Below the pieces are notes generated by a model. The model saw only the letters and a program-made list of their open reading frames with translations, searched no databases and had not been told where the DNA came from. DNA of 7,851 nt, taken from contig PWSG01000218.1 of assembly GCA_003564055.1 (NCBI GenBank), positions 1-7,851 of the forward strand, read 5' to 3'. The DNA is from Syntrophomonadaceae bacterium. GTDB lineage: Bacteria > Bacillota > Dethiobacteria > DTU022. Below, in pieces: positions 1 to 5,718 of the stretch (positions are counted from its first letter, which is position 1; each line of letters begins with the position of its first letter). The position numbers and the translations under genes are program-made.

Positions 1-343
1 CGAATGAACCGTAATTGATGTCATAATGATCAAGAAAATTCTTAAATGCATTGACACTGTCATCCCAACTGCCTTTGCCTTCATAGATGCCAACCCGGAA
101 TGTATGCAGTTCTTCCAAAAGGTTTTGTTCTTCATTTTTCCGCCCGGGAACTGTTATAGAATTGTTGTCATTATCATAATCTGCAGGCGGTTCCTGTGTA
201 AGCTGTTCATTTGCTTCTATGGGCTCAGCGGGGGCCTCTTCTGACAAATTTTCTCCCTGGCAGGAAACGATGAATAGAAGAGAGGCAAGGATGAGCATAC
301 AGGTGGGTAATGCATATAATATGCGCCTACATAATCTGCACAT
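1..343 (-). CDS. Putative lipoprotein with start of a BPL_N-like domain (3' part off the left edge)
   Basis: Only the first 114 codons are present; the gene continues past base 1. The start ATG (343-341) follows GGAGGT (357-352) by 8 bases, a strong ribosome site. The protein opens with a basic stretch (R3, R6, R7), then a hydrophobic segment (about residues 8-27) ending in the lipobox I25-V26-S27-C28. It should therefore be exported, lipidated on C28 and anchored outside the membrane. Residues 31-80 form an acidic, Pro/Glu/Asn-rich linker. From about residue 82 the pattern F-R-V-G-I-Y-E-G-K-G-S-W resembles the opening strand and loop of BPL_N domains (class-I glutamine-amidotransferase-like fold, known in some lipoproteins). 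The catalytic region lies outside the window, so activity cannot be judged. The lipoprotein call is firm; the domain call is a recognition from about 30 residues. The gene has its own probable promoter at 402-410. Confidence 0.8.
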   Translation of the reverse strand, partial: MCRLCRRILYALPTCMLILASLLFIVSCQGENLSEEAPAEPIEANEQLTQEPPADYDNDNNSITVPGRKNEEQNLLEELHTFRVGIYEGKGSWDDSVNAFKNFLDHYDINYGSF

Positions 344-401
344 TCCCGGTAACCTCCGTAAAAACTAAGTGCTACGGCTAGGACATAAAACTTATGTAAC
401 T

Positions 402-410
402 ATTATACCA
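402..410 (-). promoter_or_regulatory. Probable extended -10 promoter for the lipoprotein gene
   Basis: Read on the minus strand this is TGGTATAAT: a perfect TATAAT (407-402) with the TGn extension. The -35 region 17 bases upstream is poor (TATATA), which extended -10 promoters tolerate. Transcription would start near 395, giving a leader of about 50 bases before the ATG at 343. Confidence 0.55.
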
Positions 411-439
411 GTATGTTTTCGTTTTATATAGAAGGACCT

Positions 440-462
440 AAAAACCCTTTAATTAGAAGGTT
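440..462 (-). terminator. Weak candidate terminator between recombinase and lipoprotein gene
   Basis: On the minus strand AACCTT (462-457) can pair with an AAGGGTT segment, with one bulged G, followed by a run of T (444-440). The stem is short and AT-rich, so this is only a candidate for ending the recombinase transcript. No better terminator is visible in 344-569. Confidence 0.25.
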
Positions 463-502
463 GGGAGGAGGTTTACGGGATAAGAAAAGCGCCTCTTCCC
501 GT
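463..502. repeat. Two overlapping, mutually exclusive inverted repeats
   Basis: GGGAGGAGG (463-471) can pair with CCTCTTCCC (492-500) with one G-T wobble. ACGGGA (475-480) can pair with TCCCGT (497-502). Both use the CCC at 498-500, so only one can form at a time. Neither is followed by a T-run on either strand, so it is not an ordinary terminator. It lies downstream of the recombinase and upstream of the lipoprotein promoter; its role is unknown. Confidence 0.4.
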
Positions 503-569
503 TAGTTTACATAAGATGTATTATCGGAAGTTGCTTATTCTGTTTATATCTATTTCCATACCCCCTTCC

Positions 570-1577
570 CTATATATTTCTCCTCCAGTGTTCTATAATT
601 GCATTAAACTTAGCTCCACATTTTGGGCAATCAGTTTTAAAACGCAGTATATAATTACAGCTGCTGCATTTAATTGCCGGTATCTTTATACTTTTACCTG
701 AGGTTTCGCTGCTTTCAATCTTTATTTTTGGCTCAGACACCGGTTTTGACTCTTTAACTAATGCCCGGGTATTATCATCTTTGTCTGTATTTATTAGATC
801 CTGGCTTTCTTTTCTATCTTTGGTTCTACCTTCATAGCTGCATCTATTATTATCAGGGTCTGAGGAAAAACTGCTGTTTGTGATTCCACTTTCATTCTTT
901 TGATACGCCTCAGAGCGCTTGTAATGTATATTATCTCGAACATGGTTTTCAATTTTATTTTCTTTTAGCGGAATATGCTGCTGATGCTCAATGAAAACCG
1001 GTGTTCCGCTGCGCCTGCTGGCAAAATCTGACATATATAGTCTTCTGCTGCTTTCAAAAATATTTTTGGCATACGCATGTGTGGCGGCTAAATCTCTGTG
1101 TCCTAGGGATTCCTGCAGCAGGTTGATATCACCTGTTTCTTTTATTAAATCAACAGCAAAAGTGTACCTAAGCAGGTGAGGGTGAACATCTTTTGTAATG
1201 CCCGCTTTACGGGCTAATCGTTTAACCATCTCTCTTATATAGCGATCTTTTAAACGGTTTCCGTCTAAGGTTGAGAAAAAATAACCAGGTTCTTTCGGTT
1301 TTATACGATTCCATTTCCTTAGCAGGAAAAGCTCAGGCTCTTGCAGCCAAAGCGTTCGTTCGCTGGCCGCCCCGCTTTCTTCTATATGTATCTGCCCGTC
1401 TTCCCAATTTATATCGTCACTTTTAAGATTTATTATTTCATTTACTCTCAATCCTAATTTTAACATTAAGCTAATTATACACAGGTTGCGAATACCTGTA
1501 GGCGCCCTGGGATTGGGCTGTTTCAACAGGGAAAGCTGCTCATAGTTGTTCAAAGCTTCAGGTATTCGCTTAGACAT
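570..1577 (-). CDS. Tyrosine recombinase, catalytic domain only, with C-terminal zinc ribbon
   Basis: This is a 335-residue protein of the phage-integrase/Xer family, which cuts and rejoins DNA through a tyrosine. Visible active-site residues are R44 (G-L-R-V-N-E-I), H134 and R137 (H-L-L-R-Y-T-F), H160 (L-G-H) and nucleophile Y169, exactly nine residues after H160 as is usual. The usual beta-hairpin lysine is not evident: the aligned stretch near 68-74 reads S-G-A-A-S-E-R. There is no N-terminal SAM-like core-binding domain; the protein starts about 25 residues before the catalytic fold, as in short FimB/FimE-type recombinases. Residues about 195-295 are a polar, probably disordered linker. 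The C-terminus has C304-x2-C307-x9-C317-x2-C320, a zinc ribbon. The ATG at 1577 is the only possible start, because an in-frame TAA lies just upstream. The ribosome site is weak (AAGGA about 15 bases away). No attachment sites or cargo are visible. Family membership is firm; target and function are unknown. Confidence 0.85.
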   Translation of the reverse strand: MSKRIPEALNNYEQLSLLKQPNPRAPTGIRNLCIISLMLKLGLRVNEIINLKSDDINWEDGQIHIEESGAASERTLWLQEPELFLLRKWNRIKPKEPGYFFSTLDGNRLKDRYIREMVKRLARKAGITKDVHPHLLRYTFAVDLIKETGDINLLQESLGHRDLAATHAYAKNIFESSRRLYMSDFASRRSGTPVFIEHQQHIPLKENKIENHVRDNIHYKRSEAYQKNESGITNSSFSSDPDNNRCSYEGRTKDRKESQDLINTDKDDNTRALVKESKPVSEPKIKIESSETSGKSIKIPAIKCSSCNYILRFKTDCPKCGAKFNAIIEHWRRNI

Positions 1578-1599
1578 GCTAAATCTTTGCCATCCTTAA

Positions 1600-1626
1600 A
1601 ATACCGTATATTTTATAAGCGGTATT
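1600..1626. repeat. Inverted repeat in the recombinase leader
   Basis: AATACCG (1600-1606) and CGGTATT (1620-1626) are perfect 7-base arms with a 13-base AT-rich loop. In the recombinase transcript this hairpin sits just before the weak AAGGA ribosome site and could affect translation. There is no T-run, so it is not a typical terminator. Confidence 0.45.
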
Positions 1627-1654
1627 AATAATAAAATAACGGAATTATATTTAT

Positions 1655-1683
1655 ATTCTGAGTGATGTTGCTCCACTTGTCAA
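1655..1683 (-). promoter_or_regulatory. Probable promoter of the recombinase gene
   Basis: On the minus strand TTGACA (1683-1678) is followed after 17 bases by CAGAAT (1660-1655), which matches four of six -10 bases. A perfect TATAAT also occurs at 1649-1644 but lacks a -35 at the right distance. The leader would be about 70 bases. The -35 lies inside one of two CTTGWCAAG palindromes. Confidence 0.5.
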
Positions 1684-1719
1684 GTTTTGAAAAGTTTTTC
1701 GTAAATAAGCTTGACAAGT
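1675..1719. repeat. Perfect 10-base inverted repeat covering two divergent -35 elements; possible operator pair
   Basis: ACTTGTCAAG (1675-1684) and CTTGACAAGT (1710-1719) are exact reverse complements separated by 25 bases. Each contains the odd palindrome CTTG-W-CAAG, centred at 1680 and 1714, 34 bp apart. Each also contains TTGACA facing outward: minus strand toward the recombinase, plus strand toward the T-box/leuA. The repeat is seen directly; regulation of both genes by one DNA-binding protein is inference. Confidence 0.6.
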
Positions 1720-1739
1720 TCCAGGTAATTAGGTAATCT
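1711..1739 (+). promoter_or_regulatory. Probable promoter for the T-box/leuA transcript
   Basis: A perfect TTGACA (1711-1716) is followed after 17 bases by TAATCT (1734-1739), a modest -10. Transcription would begin near 1746, just upstream of T-box stem I. A second possible -10 is TAGAAT (1749-1754), but it has no good -35. Confidence 0.5.
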
Positions 1740-1764
1740 ATCAAGAAATAGAATAAATTTTAAG

Positions 1765-2003
1765 GCTATGAGCGGAACCAGTAACAGTGTGAATCATTAG
1801 CAGAGAGCCGCCACCTGGTGCAAGGCGGTATGATAAAGACTGTGAACTCCTCCGTTAGCTGCTAACCGAAATTGAGAAGGTGTGCTCAAGATTAGGCCTG
1901 GCCGGAGACTTCCGTTATTATAAAGAGTGGGCGGTAGATGTTATGCTGCCAAGAAGAGTGGTACCACGGAAATATACTTTCGTCTCTTGGGCGAAAGTTT
2001 TTT
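1765..2003 (+). promoter_or_regulatory. T-box riboswitch, leucine type, controlling leuA
   Basis: This leader senses uncharged tRNA. The base of stem I pairs AGCGGA (1771-1776) with TCCGTT (1851-1856). The specifier loop has the AGTA element (1780-1783) opposite GAA (1844-1846). Upper stem I pairs CAGT/ACTG (1785-1788 with 1839-1842), ATCAT/ATGAT (1793-1797 with 1830-1834) and CCGCC/GGCGG (1808-1812 with 1824-1828). The triplet after GAA is CTC (1847-1849), a leucine codon. A one-base shift would give TCC (serine), but the T-box bulge TGGTACC (1959-1965) ends its TGGN with T. That T pairs with discriminator A, expected for tRNA-Leu and not for tRNA-Ser (G). The antiterminator pairs AAGAG with CTCTT (1954-1958 with 1984-1988) and ACG with CGT (1966-1968 with 1981-1983). 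It competes with the terminator at 1976-2003. Uncharged tRNA-Leu (anticodon GAG) should favour read-through into leuA. Confidence 0.93.
1976..2003 (+). terminator. T-box intrinsic terminator
   Basis: ACTTTCGTC (1976-1984) pairs with GGCGAAAGT (1990-1998) around a five-base loop, allowing one T-G pair, and runs straight into TTTTT. Its 5' arm overlaps the 3' arm of the antiterminator, the expected either/or arrangement. Confidence 0.92.
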
Positions 2004-2102
2004 ATTGCCTCTCCCCCACTCTAAATTTAATAAAGAGCAAGGAAGATGATTTATTTCGATACTAGTAGAGGAAAAAACAAGGAAGATCGGAGTGATTGAA
2101 AG

Positions 2103-3635
2103 ATGAGCAGCACAACAGATCAAGAAAAAGTTTATTTGTTTGACAGCACGCTCCGTGACGGTGAACAAACCCCCGGTGCGCGTCTTAACTACGAGGAAAA
2201 GCTTGAGGTAGCCCGTCAGCTTGCTCGCCTGGGTGTTGATATTATTGAAGCGGGTTTTCCGGTTTCTTCTCCGGGCGAAAAAAAAGCTGTCCGGGATATC
2301 GCCAGGCAGGTAAAAGGTCCTGTTATATGCGGTCTTGCCCGTGCTGTAAAGGAAGATATTGATGCCGCCTGGGAAGCAATTTGTGAGGCGGAAAGACCTC
2401 GCCTGCATGTTTTCTTAGGCGCTTCCGATATTCACATGCAGCATAAATTAAAAAAAGACCCACAACTGCTAAAGGAACAGGGCATTGAGGCAGTCAAGTA
2501 TGCCCGTCGTTTTACTGATGATGTGGAGTATTCGCCCGAGGACGCAACAAGAGCGCGTGAAGAGTACCTTTATGAGCTCCTGGAAGCAGTTATAAAGGCA
2601 GGTGCTACCACGATTAACATTCCTGATACTGTTGGTTATGCTGTTCCCGAGGAATTCGGCGCTTTGATCAGACGTTTAAGAGAAAATGTGCCAGGTATGG
2701 ATAAGGTAATCTTAAGTGTACACTGCCACGACGATCTTGGCATGGCTGTGGCAAATTCTCTTGAAGCTGTAAAGAACGGGGCCCGCCAGATCGAATGCAA
2801 TATTAATGGTATTGGAGAACGGGCCGGTAATGCTGCTCTTGAAGAAATTGCAGTTGCCCTGCGCATCAGGCAAAATCATTTCCCATATTATACAGACCTA
2901 AACTTTTCTGAAATATACAGGACAAGCCGCCTGGTCAGTAAGCTCACCAGCATATCTGTGCCTGTAAACAAGGCTGTAGTGGGCTTAAACGCCTTTGCTC
3001 ACTCCTCGGGTATCCATCAGGATGGCATTTTGAAAAATAAGGAAACATACGAAATTATTGATGCCGAATTAATCGGCGGTAAAGCAGCCCAGATGAGTCT
3101 TACAGCCCGCAGTGGAAGACATGCAGTTATGAATCAGCTAAACAAACTAAATTTTTCGCTGACAGAGGAACAGCTGGAAACAATCTACGGTTACTTTGTC
3201 GACCTGGCTGATAAAAAGAAAGAGATCTACCCGGAGGATTTAGAAGCTCTTGTTTTGGACCACCTCTCTTTTACCGAACCAAGGTACAAGCTTGATTACC
3301 TGCAAACTATCAGCGGCAGCAAAAGCATTCCTGCAGCTATTGTGCGCCTGATAAAAGAAGATAGCAGCACATCCGAAGAAGTGGCCGTTGGATCAGGTCC
3401 GATTGATGCCGCTTACAATGCCATTAACAAGATTACCGGTTTAAGTATTGGTCTGGATAAATACCGCATAAACGCAGTCACCCAGGGGCGTGATGCCCTG
3501 GGAGAAGTTCAGGTTGAAATGTCTTACCAGGACCGGACAATCACCGGGCGCGGTACAAGTACTGACATTATCGAAGCCAGTGTTAAAGCCTATTTGAATG
3601 GATTAAACAAACTTCTCAAAATGAACGGTTCCTGA
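2103..3635 (+). CDS. leuA: 2-isopropylmalate synthase
   Basis: The enzyme condenses acetyl-CoA with 2-oxoisovalerate to 2-isopropylmalate, the first committed step of leucine synthesis, in the cytoplasm. At 510 residues it is the normal length. The N-terminal TIM-barrel carries S-T-L-R-D-G-E-Q-T-P-G (15-25, with R18 and metal ligand D19), H-C-H-D-D-L-G (207-213; H207 and H209 bind metal) and N-G-I-G-E-R-A-G-N (235-243, ligand N243). The linker motif H-S-S-G-I-H-Q-D-G follows at 300-308. The C-terminal LeuA regulatory domain (about 365-505) has G-S-G-P-I-D-A-A-Y-N-A-I and G-R-G-T-S-T-D, implying feedback inhibition by leucine. The ATG is preceded by GGAGTGAT (2089-2096) at 6 bases. Transcription is governed by the leucine T-box upstream. 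The gene stands alone, since lexA and not leuCDB follows. Homocitrate or citramalate synthase are relatives, but the T-box and motifs favour LeuA. Confidence 0.95.
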   Translation: MSSTTDQEKVYLFDSTLRDGEQTPGARLNYEEKLEVARQLARLGVDIIEAGFPVSSPGEKKAVRDIARQVKGPVICGLARAVKEDIDAAWEAICEAERPRLHVFLGASDIHMQHKLKKDPQLLKEQGIEAVKYARRFTDDVEYSPEDATRAREEYLYELLEAVIKAGATTINIPDTVGYAVPEEFGALIRRLRENVPGMDKVILSVHCHDDLGMAVANSLEAVKNGARQIECNINGIGERAGNAALEEIAVALRIRQNHFPYYTDLNFSEIYRTSRLVSKLTSISVPVNKAVVGLNAFAHSSGIHQDGILKNKETYEIIDAELIGGKAAQMSLTARSGRHAVMNQLNKLNFSLTEEQLETIYGYFVDLADKKKEIYPEDLEALVLDHLSFTEPRYKLDYLQTISGSKSIPAAIVRLIKEDSSTSEEVAVGSGPIDAAYNAINKITGLSIGLDKYRINAVTQGRDALGEVQVEMSYQDRTITGRGTSTDIIEASVKAYLNGLNKLLKMNGS

Positions 3636-3674
3636 GATGCTTTAAGGTAATAATTCTTTATTAGCTGTTTATTT

Positions 3675-3709
3675 GATAAGTATTTAACCATAACAAGATA
3701 AGTATAACC
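3675..3709. repeat. Short imperfect direct repeat between leuA and lexA
   Basis: GATAAGTATTTAACC (3675-3689) and GATAAGTATAACC (3697-3709) differ by two bases inserted in the first copy. They lie after leuA and before the lexA SOS box. No clear terminator is visible for leuA in 3636-3729; only a small AT hairpin (TAATAA/TTATTA near 3650-3665) is present. Confidence 0.3.
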
Positions 3710-3729
3710 TGTGAATTAAAGCTTTCACA

Positions 3730-3743
3730 CGAACGGAGGTTTC
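3730..3743 (+). promoter_or_regulatory. SOS (LexA/DinR) box in front of lexA
   Basis: CGAACGGAGGTTTC matches the Gram-positive SOS box consensus CGAACRNRYGTTYC at all but one position (G instead of Y at the ninth). It overlaps the -35 region of the lexA promoter, so bound LexA would block its own transcription. Autoregulation is well established for LexA in Bacillus and many other bacteria. Confidence 0.85.
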
Positions 3744-3768
3744 ATTTTCAGAAAAATTATGATATAAT
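3739..3768 (+). promoter_or_regulatory. lexA promoter
   Basis: A perfect TATAAT lies at 3763-3768. The -35 region (GTTTCA or TTTCAT, at 3739-3745) is weak and overlaps the SOS box. The predicted transcript start near 3775 leaves a leader of about 26 bases before the TTG at 3801. Confidence 0.7.
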
Positions 3769-3786
3769 TGCAGTCAAATTTAGCCC

Positions 3787-3797
3787 AAAGGGGTGAT
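3787..3797 (+). promoter_or_regulatory. Ribosome binding site that fixes the lexA start
   Basis: AAAGGGGTGAT is close to the consensus AAAGGAGGTGAT, with its G-run 7 bases before TTG 3801. It supports TTG 3801 over the longer reading from TTG 3768, which would begin inside the -10 element. Confidence 0.8.
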
Positions 3798-3800
3798 CAT

Positions 3801-4409
3801 TTGGAGCCGCTAACCGATAAGCAAAAAAGGGTGCTTAATTTTATTGAGCAGGAAGTGGCGAAATGTAATTATCCACCATCCGTAAGAGAAATTTGCAAGG
3901 CGCTTAATATAAGATCCACGGCAACTGTGCACGGTTATCTTGACATACTCCAGGAAAAAGGCTATATATCGAGGATGGCAACAAAGCCCAGGGCGATTAA
4001 ATTATTGAGAAATGATCAAAACGATCTCGAGATGAAGTGCTTTTTTGCTCCCCTGGTTGGCAGTATTACTGCCGGGCAGCCGATTCTTGCCGAAGAAAAC
4101 AGGGAAGGTTATTTTCCTATTCCCCAAAACTTATCAACGGGGGAAGACTGTTTTGTTTTAAAAGTTTCTGGAGATAGTATGGTCGGTGCAGGAATAAATG
4201 ACGGTGATTATGTTATAGTCAGGCAGCAGGCTACTGCAGAAAATGGTGAAATTGTTGCCGCCCTCCTCGAAGATGAAGCTACCGTCAAACGCTTCTACCG
4301 CGAAAATGGCAGTTATCGACTCCAGCCCGAAAATGATGCTTATGAGCCTTTGTTGGTCGGCGAAGTAAAAATCTTAGGCAAGGTAATTGGTTTATTCCGC
4401 AGGGTTTAA
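3801..4409 (+). CDS. lexA: LexA, SOS-response repressor and self-cleaving protease
   Basis: LexA represses DNA-damage genes and cleaves itself when activated by RecA filaments. The protein is 202 residues, typical for the family. The N-terminal winged helix-turn-helix (about 1-65) includes P-P-S-V-R-E-I (25-31) and S-T-A-T-V-H-G-Y (39-46). The cleavage site is A91-G92 in S-I-T-A-G-Q-P-I. The C-terminal S24-type peptidase has catalytic S126 (S-G-D-S-M) and K163 (A-T-V-K-R-F). The start is TTG: a good ribosome site precedes it, and the upstream in-frame TTG (3768) overlaps the -10 promoter element. An SOS box at 3730-3743 indicates autoregulation. The gene follows leuA in the same direction but has its own promoter. 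It converges on hflX with 31 bases between the stops and no clear terminator there. All key residues are present. Confidence 0.96.
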   Translation: MEPLTDKQKRVLNFIEQEVAKCNYPPSVREICKALNIRSTATVHGYLDILQEKGYISRMATKPRAIKLLRNDQNDLEMKCFFAPLVGSITAGQPILAEENREGYFPIPQNLSTGEDCFVLKVSGDSMVGAGINDGDYVIVRQQATAENGEIVAALLEDEATVKRFYRENGSYRLQPENDAYEPLLVGEVKILGKVIGLFRRV

Positions 4410-4440
4410 ATATACTTTTATCAGACCAGGAATTAAGATT

Positions 4441-5700
4441 TCACGTTAAACAGGAAGTATAGTTTTTTAGTTTATTGGCCAGATCGGAATCTACAATAGC
4501 AATAATTTCAACATGATTAGATTGATACTTAGCGCTTAGAATGTCTCCCTGCTCCTGAATATCAGCAAGCAGCTTTCCTTCACTGTAAGGAAGATATAGC
4601 TTTAATTTAGAGCGCTGCTTATTTAAATAAGCAGCGATATTTTCTTTTAAGCCGCCCAGACCTTCTTTCGTCTGTGCCGATATAAATGAAGCTGAAGGGA
4701 ATTCTCGGCTGAGATAGGCCTTTTCAAAATGTTCATCAAGAAGATCGGTTTTATTAAAAACCAGTATTTCGCGTAAATAATAATCAGGGTCAATTTTTGA
4801 AAGGTGTTCGCGCACCACTTTTATCTGCTTTATATGATCAGGGTGACTTATATCAACAACATGAAGCAGAATATCTGCGGCAGATATTTCTTCCAGGGTG
4901 GCCTGAAAAGCTGTGATTAGCTGCCTGGGCAAATTTTCGATAAAGCCGACTGTGTCAGTAAATAACACTTCTTTTTTTCCGTTAACGGAACCCCTCCTCA
5001 CCATTGGATCCAGGGTGGCAAATACTTTGTCTTCCGTATAAAGGTCTGCGCCGGTTAATGTATTAAGCAAAGTTGACTTGCCTGCATTGGTATATCCAAC
5101 AAGGCTTATTACATCGAAACGGTTTCGCTTGCGGTGCTGTCTGTGCAGCAGACGCTGCTTTCTTAACGAAGTAATTTCTTTTTTAAGGTCACTTATTCTG
5201 CGCCTGATTACCCTGCGATCAACTTCAAGTTGGGTTTCGCCGGGACCCCTGGTTCCTATACCGCCCCCCAAACGTGATAACTGGTTTCCGAGGCCAATTA
5301 AGCGAGGTAAAAGGTAATGAAGCTGGGCAAGTTCAACCTGCAGCTTTCCTTCGCGGGAAAGTGCGCGACGGGCAAATATATCAAGAATAAGAGCTGTCCG
5401 ATCGATAATTTTAACAGAAACTAATTTGTCAAGATTTCGGATTTGTGAAGGGGATAGTTCTGCATTAAATATAACCATGTCAGCATTGTAGATTTCAACT
5501 AAATCTGTCAGCTCTTCGATTTTACCCTTGCCTATATAATAAGCCCTGTCGGGGGAATCCCTGTTTTGTGTGATTCTTTCGACAACGGCTGCTCCAGCAG
5601 TGTCTGCCAGGAGGGACATTTCTTCCATTGCTTGTTCTATATCATCATTATTGGAGTCTAGTTTTATTCCAACCAGAATTGCTTTTTCTTTTTTACGCAT
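4441..5700 (-). CDS. hflX: HflX, ribosome-associated GTPase
   Basis: HflX binds the large ribosomal subunit and splits or rescues stalled ribosomes, notably under heat or antibiotic stress in studied species. From ATG 5700 the protein has 419 residues, normal for the family. The N-terminal HflX domain (about 1-190) carries the signature [15 protein letters not shown] (143-157) and a basic coiled coil (about 160-195). The GTPase domain has G1 G-Y-T-N-A-G-K-S-T (202-210), G2 T229, G3 D-T-V-G-F (249-253), G4 N-K-T-D (316-319) and G5 S-A-Q (341-343). An in-frame TTG at 5787 would add 29 residues, but it has no ribosome site and the extra sequence falls in the repeat region. The gene follows hfq, but a strong terminator lies between them. 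I see no convincing promoter of its own. Confidence 0.95.
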   Translation of the reverse strand: MRKKEKAILVGIKLDSNNDDIEQAMEEMSLLADTAGAAVVERITQNRDSPDRAYYIGKGKIEELTDLVEIYNADMVIFNAELSPSQIRNLDKLVSVKIIDRTALILDIFARRALSREGKLQVELAQLHYLLPRLIGLGNQLSRLGGGIGTRGPGETQLEVDRRVIRRRISDLKKEITSLRKQRLLHRQHRKRNRFDVISLVGYTNAGKSTLLNTLTGADLYTEDKVFATLDPMVRRGSVNGKKEVLFTDTVGFIENLPRQLITAFQATLEEISAADILLHVVDISHPDHIKQIKVVREHLSKIDPDYYLREILVFNKTDLLDEHFEKAYLSREFPSASFISAQTKEGLGGLKENIAAYLNKQRSKLKLYLPYSEGKLLADIQEQGDILSAKYQSNHVEIIAIVDSDLANKLKNYTSCLT

Positions 5701-5703
5701 TAG

Positions 5704-5713
5704 CCACCCCTCT
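5704..5713 (-). promoter_or_regulatory. Ribosome binding site that fixes the hflX start
   Basis: Minus-strand AGAGGGGTGG places its G-run 6 bases before ATG 5700. No such site precedes the longer in-frame TTG reading at 5787. Confidence 0.7.
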
Positions 5714-5718
5714 TTGTC

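Noticed and set aside
26..244. Plus-strand frame of 72 codons rich in Phe, Ile and Cys
   Set aside because: It is antisense to the lipoprotein gene, which has a strong ribosome site, a lipobox and a recognisable domain start; the plus frame has no ribosome site or family resemblance.
937..950. Second SOS-box-like site CGAACATGGTTTTC
   Set aside because: It has at least two mismatches in the conserved half-site and lies inside the recombinase coding region far from a promoter.
570..1577. Part of an integrated phage or conjugative element
   Set aside because: No other phage, plasmid or transfer genes, no attachment repeats and no tRNA gene are visible on either side; the neighbours are ordinary chromosomal genes.
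1675..1719. Recombination core site for the tyrosine recombinase
   Set aside because: Recombinase arms are normally separated by about 6-8 bases; the 25-base gap here is too long, and overlap with two -35 elements gives a simpler explanation.
1880..2065. Plus-strand frame of 61 codons inside the leader
   Set aside because: It lies within the T-box RNA and crosses the terminator; the structure explains this sequence better than a peptide does.
1941..2408. Minus-strand frame of 155 codons
   Set aside because: It runs antisense through the T-box antiterminator, the terminator and the start of leuA, and its sequence resembles no family.
4410..4440. Shared terminator between convergent lexA and hflX
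   Set aside because: The 31-base gap has no GC stem with a T-run on either strand.
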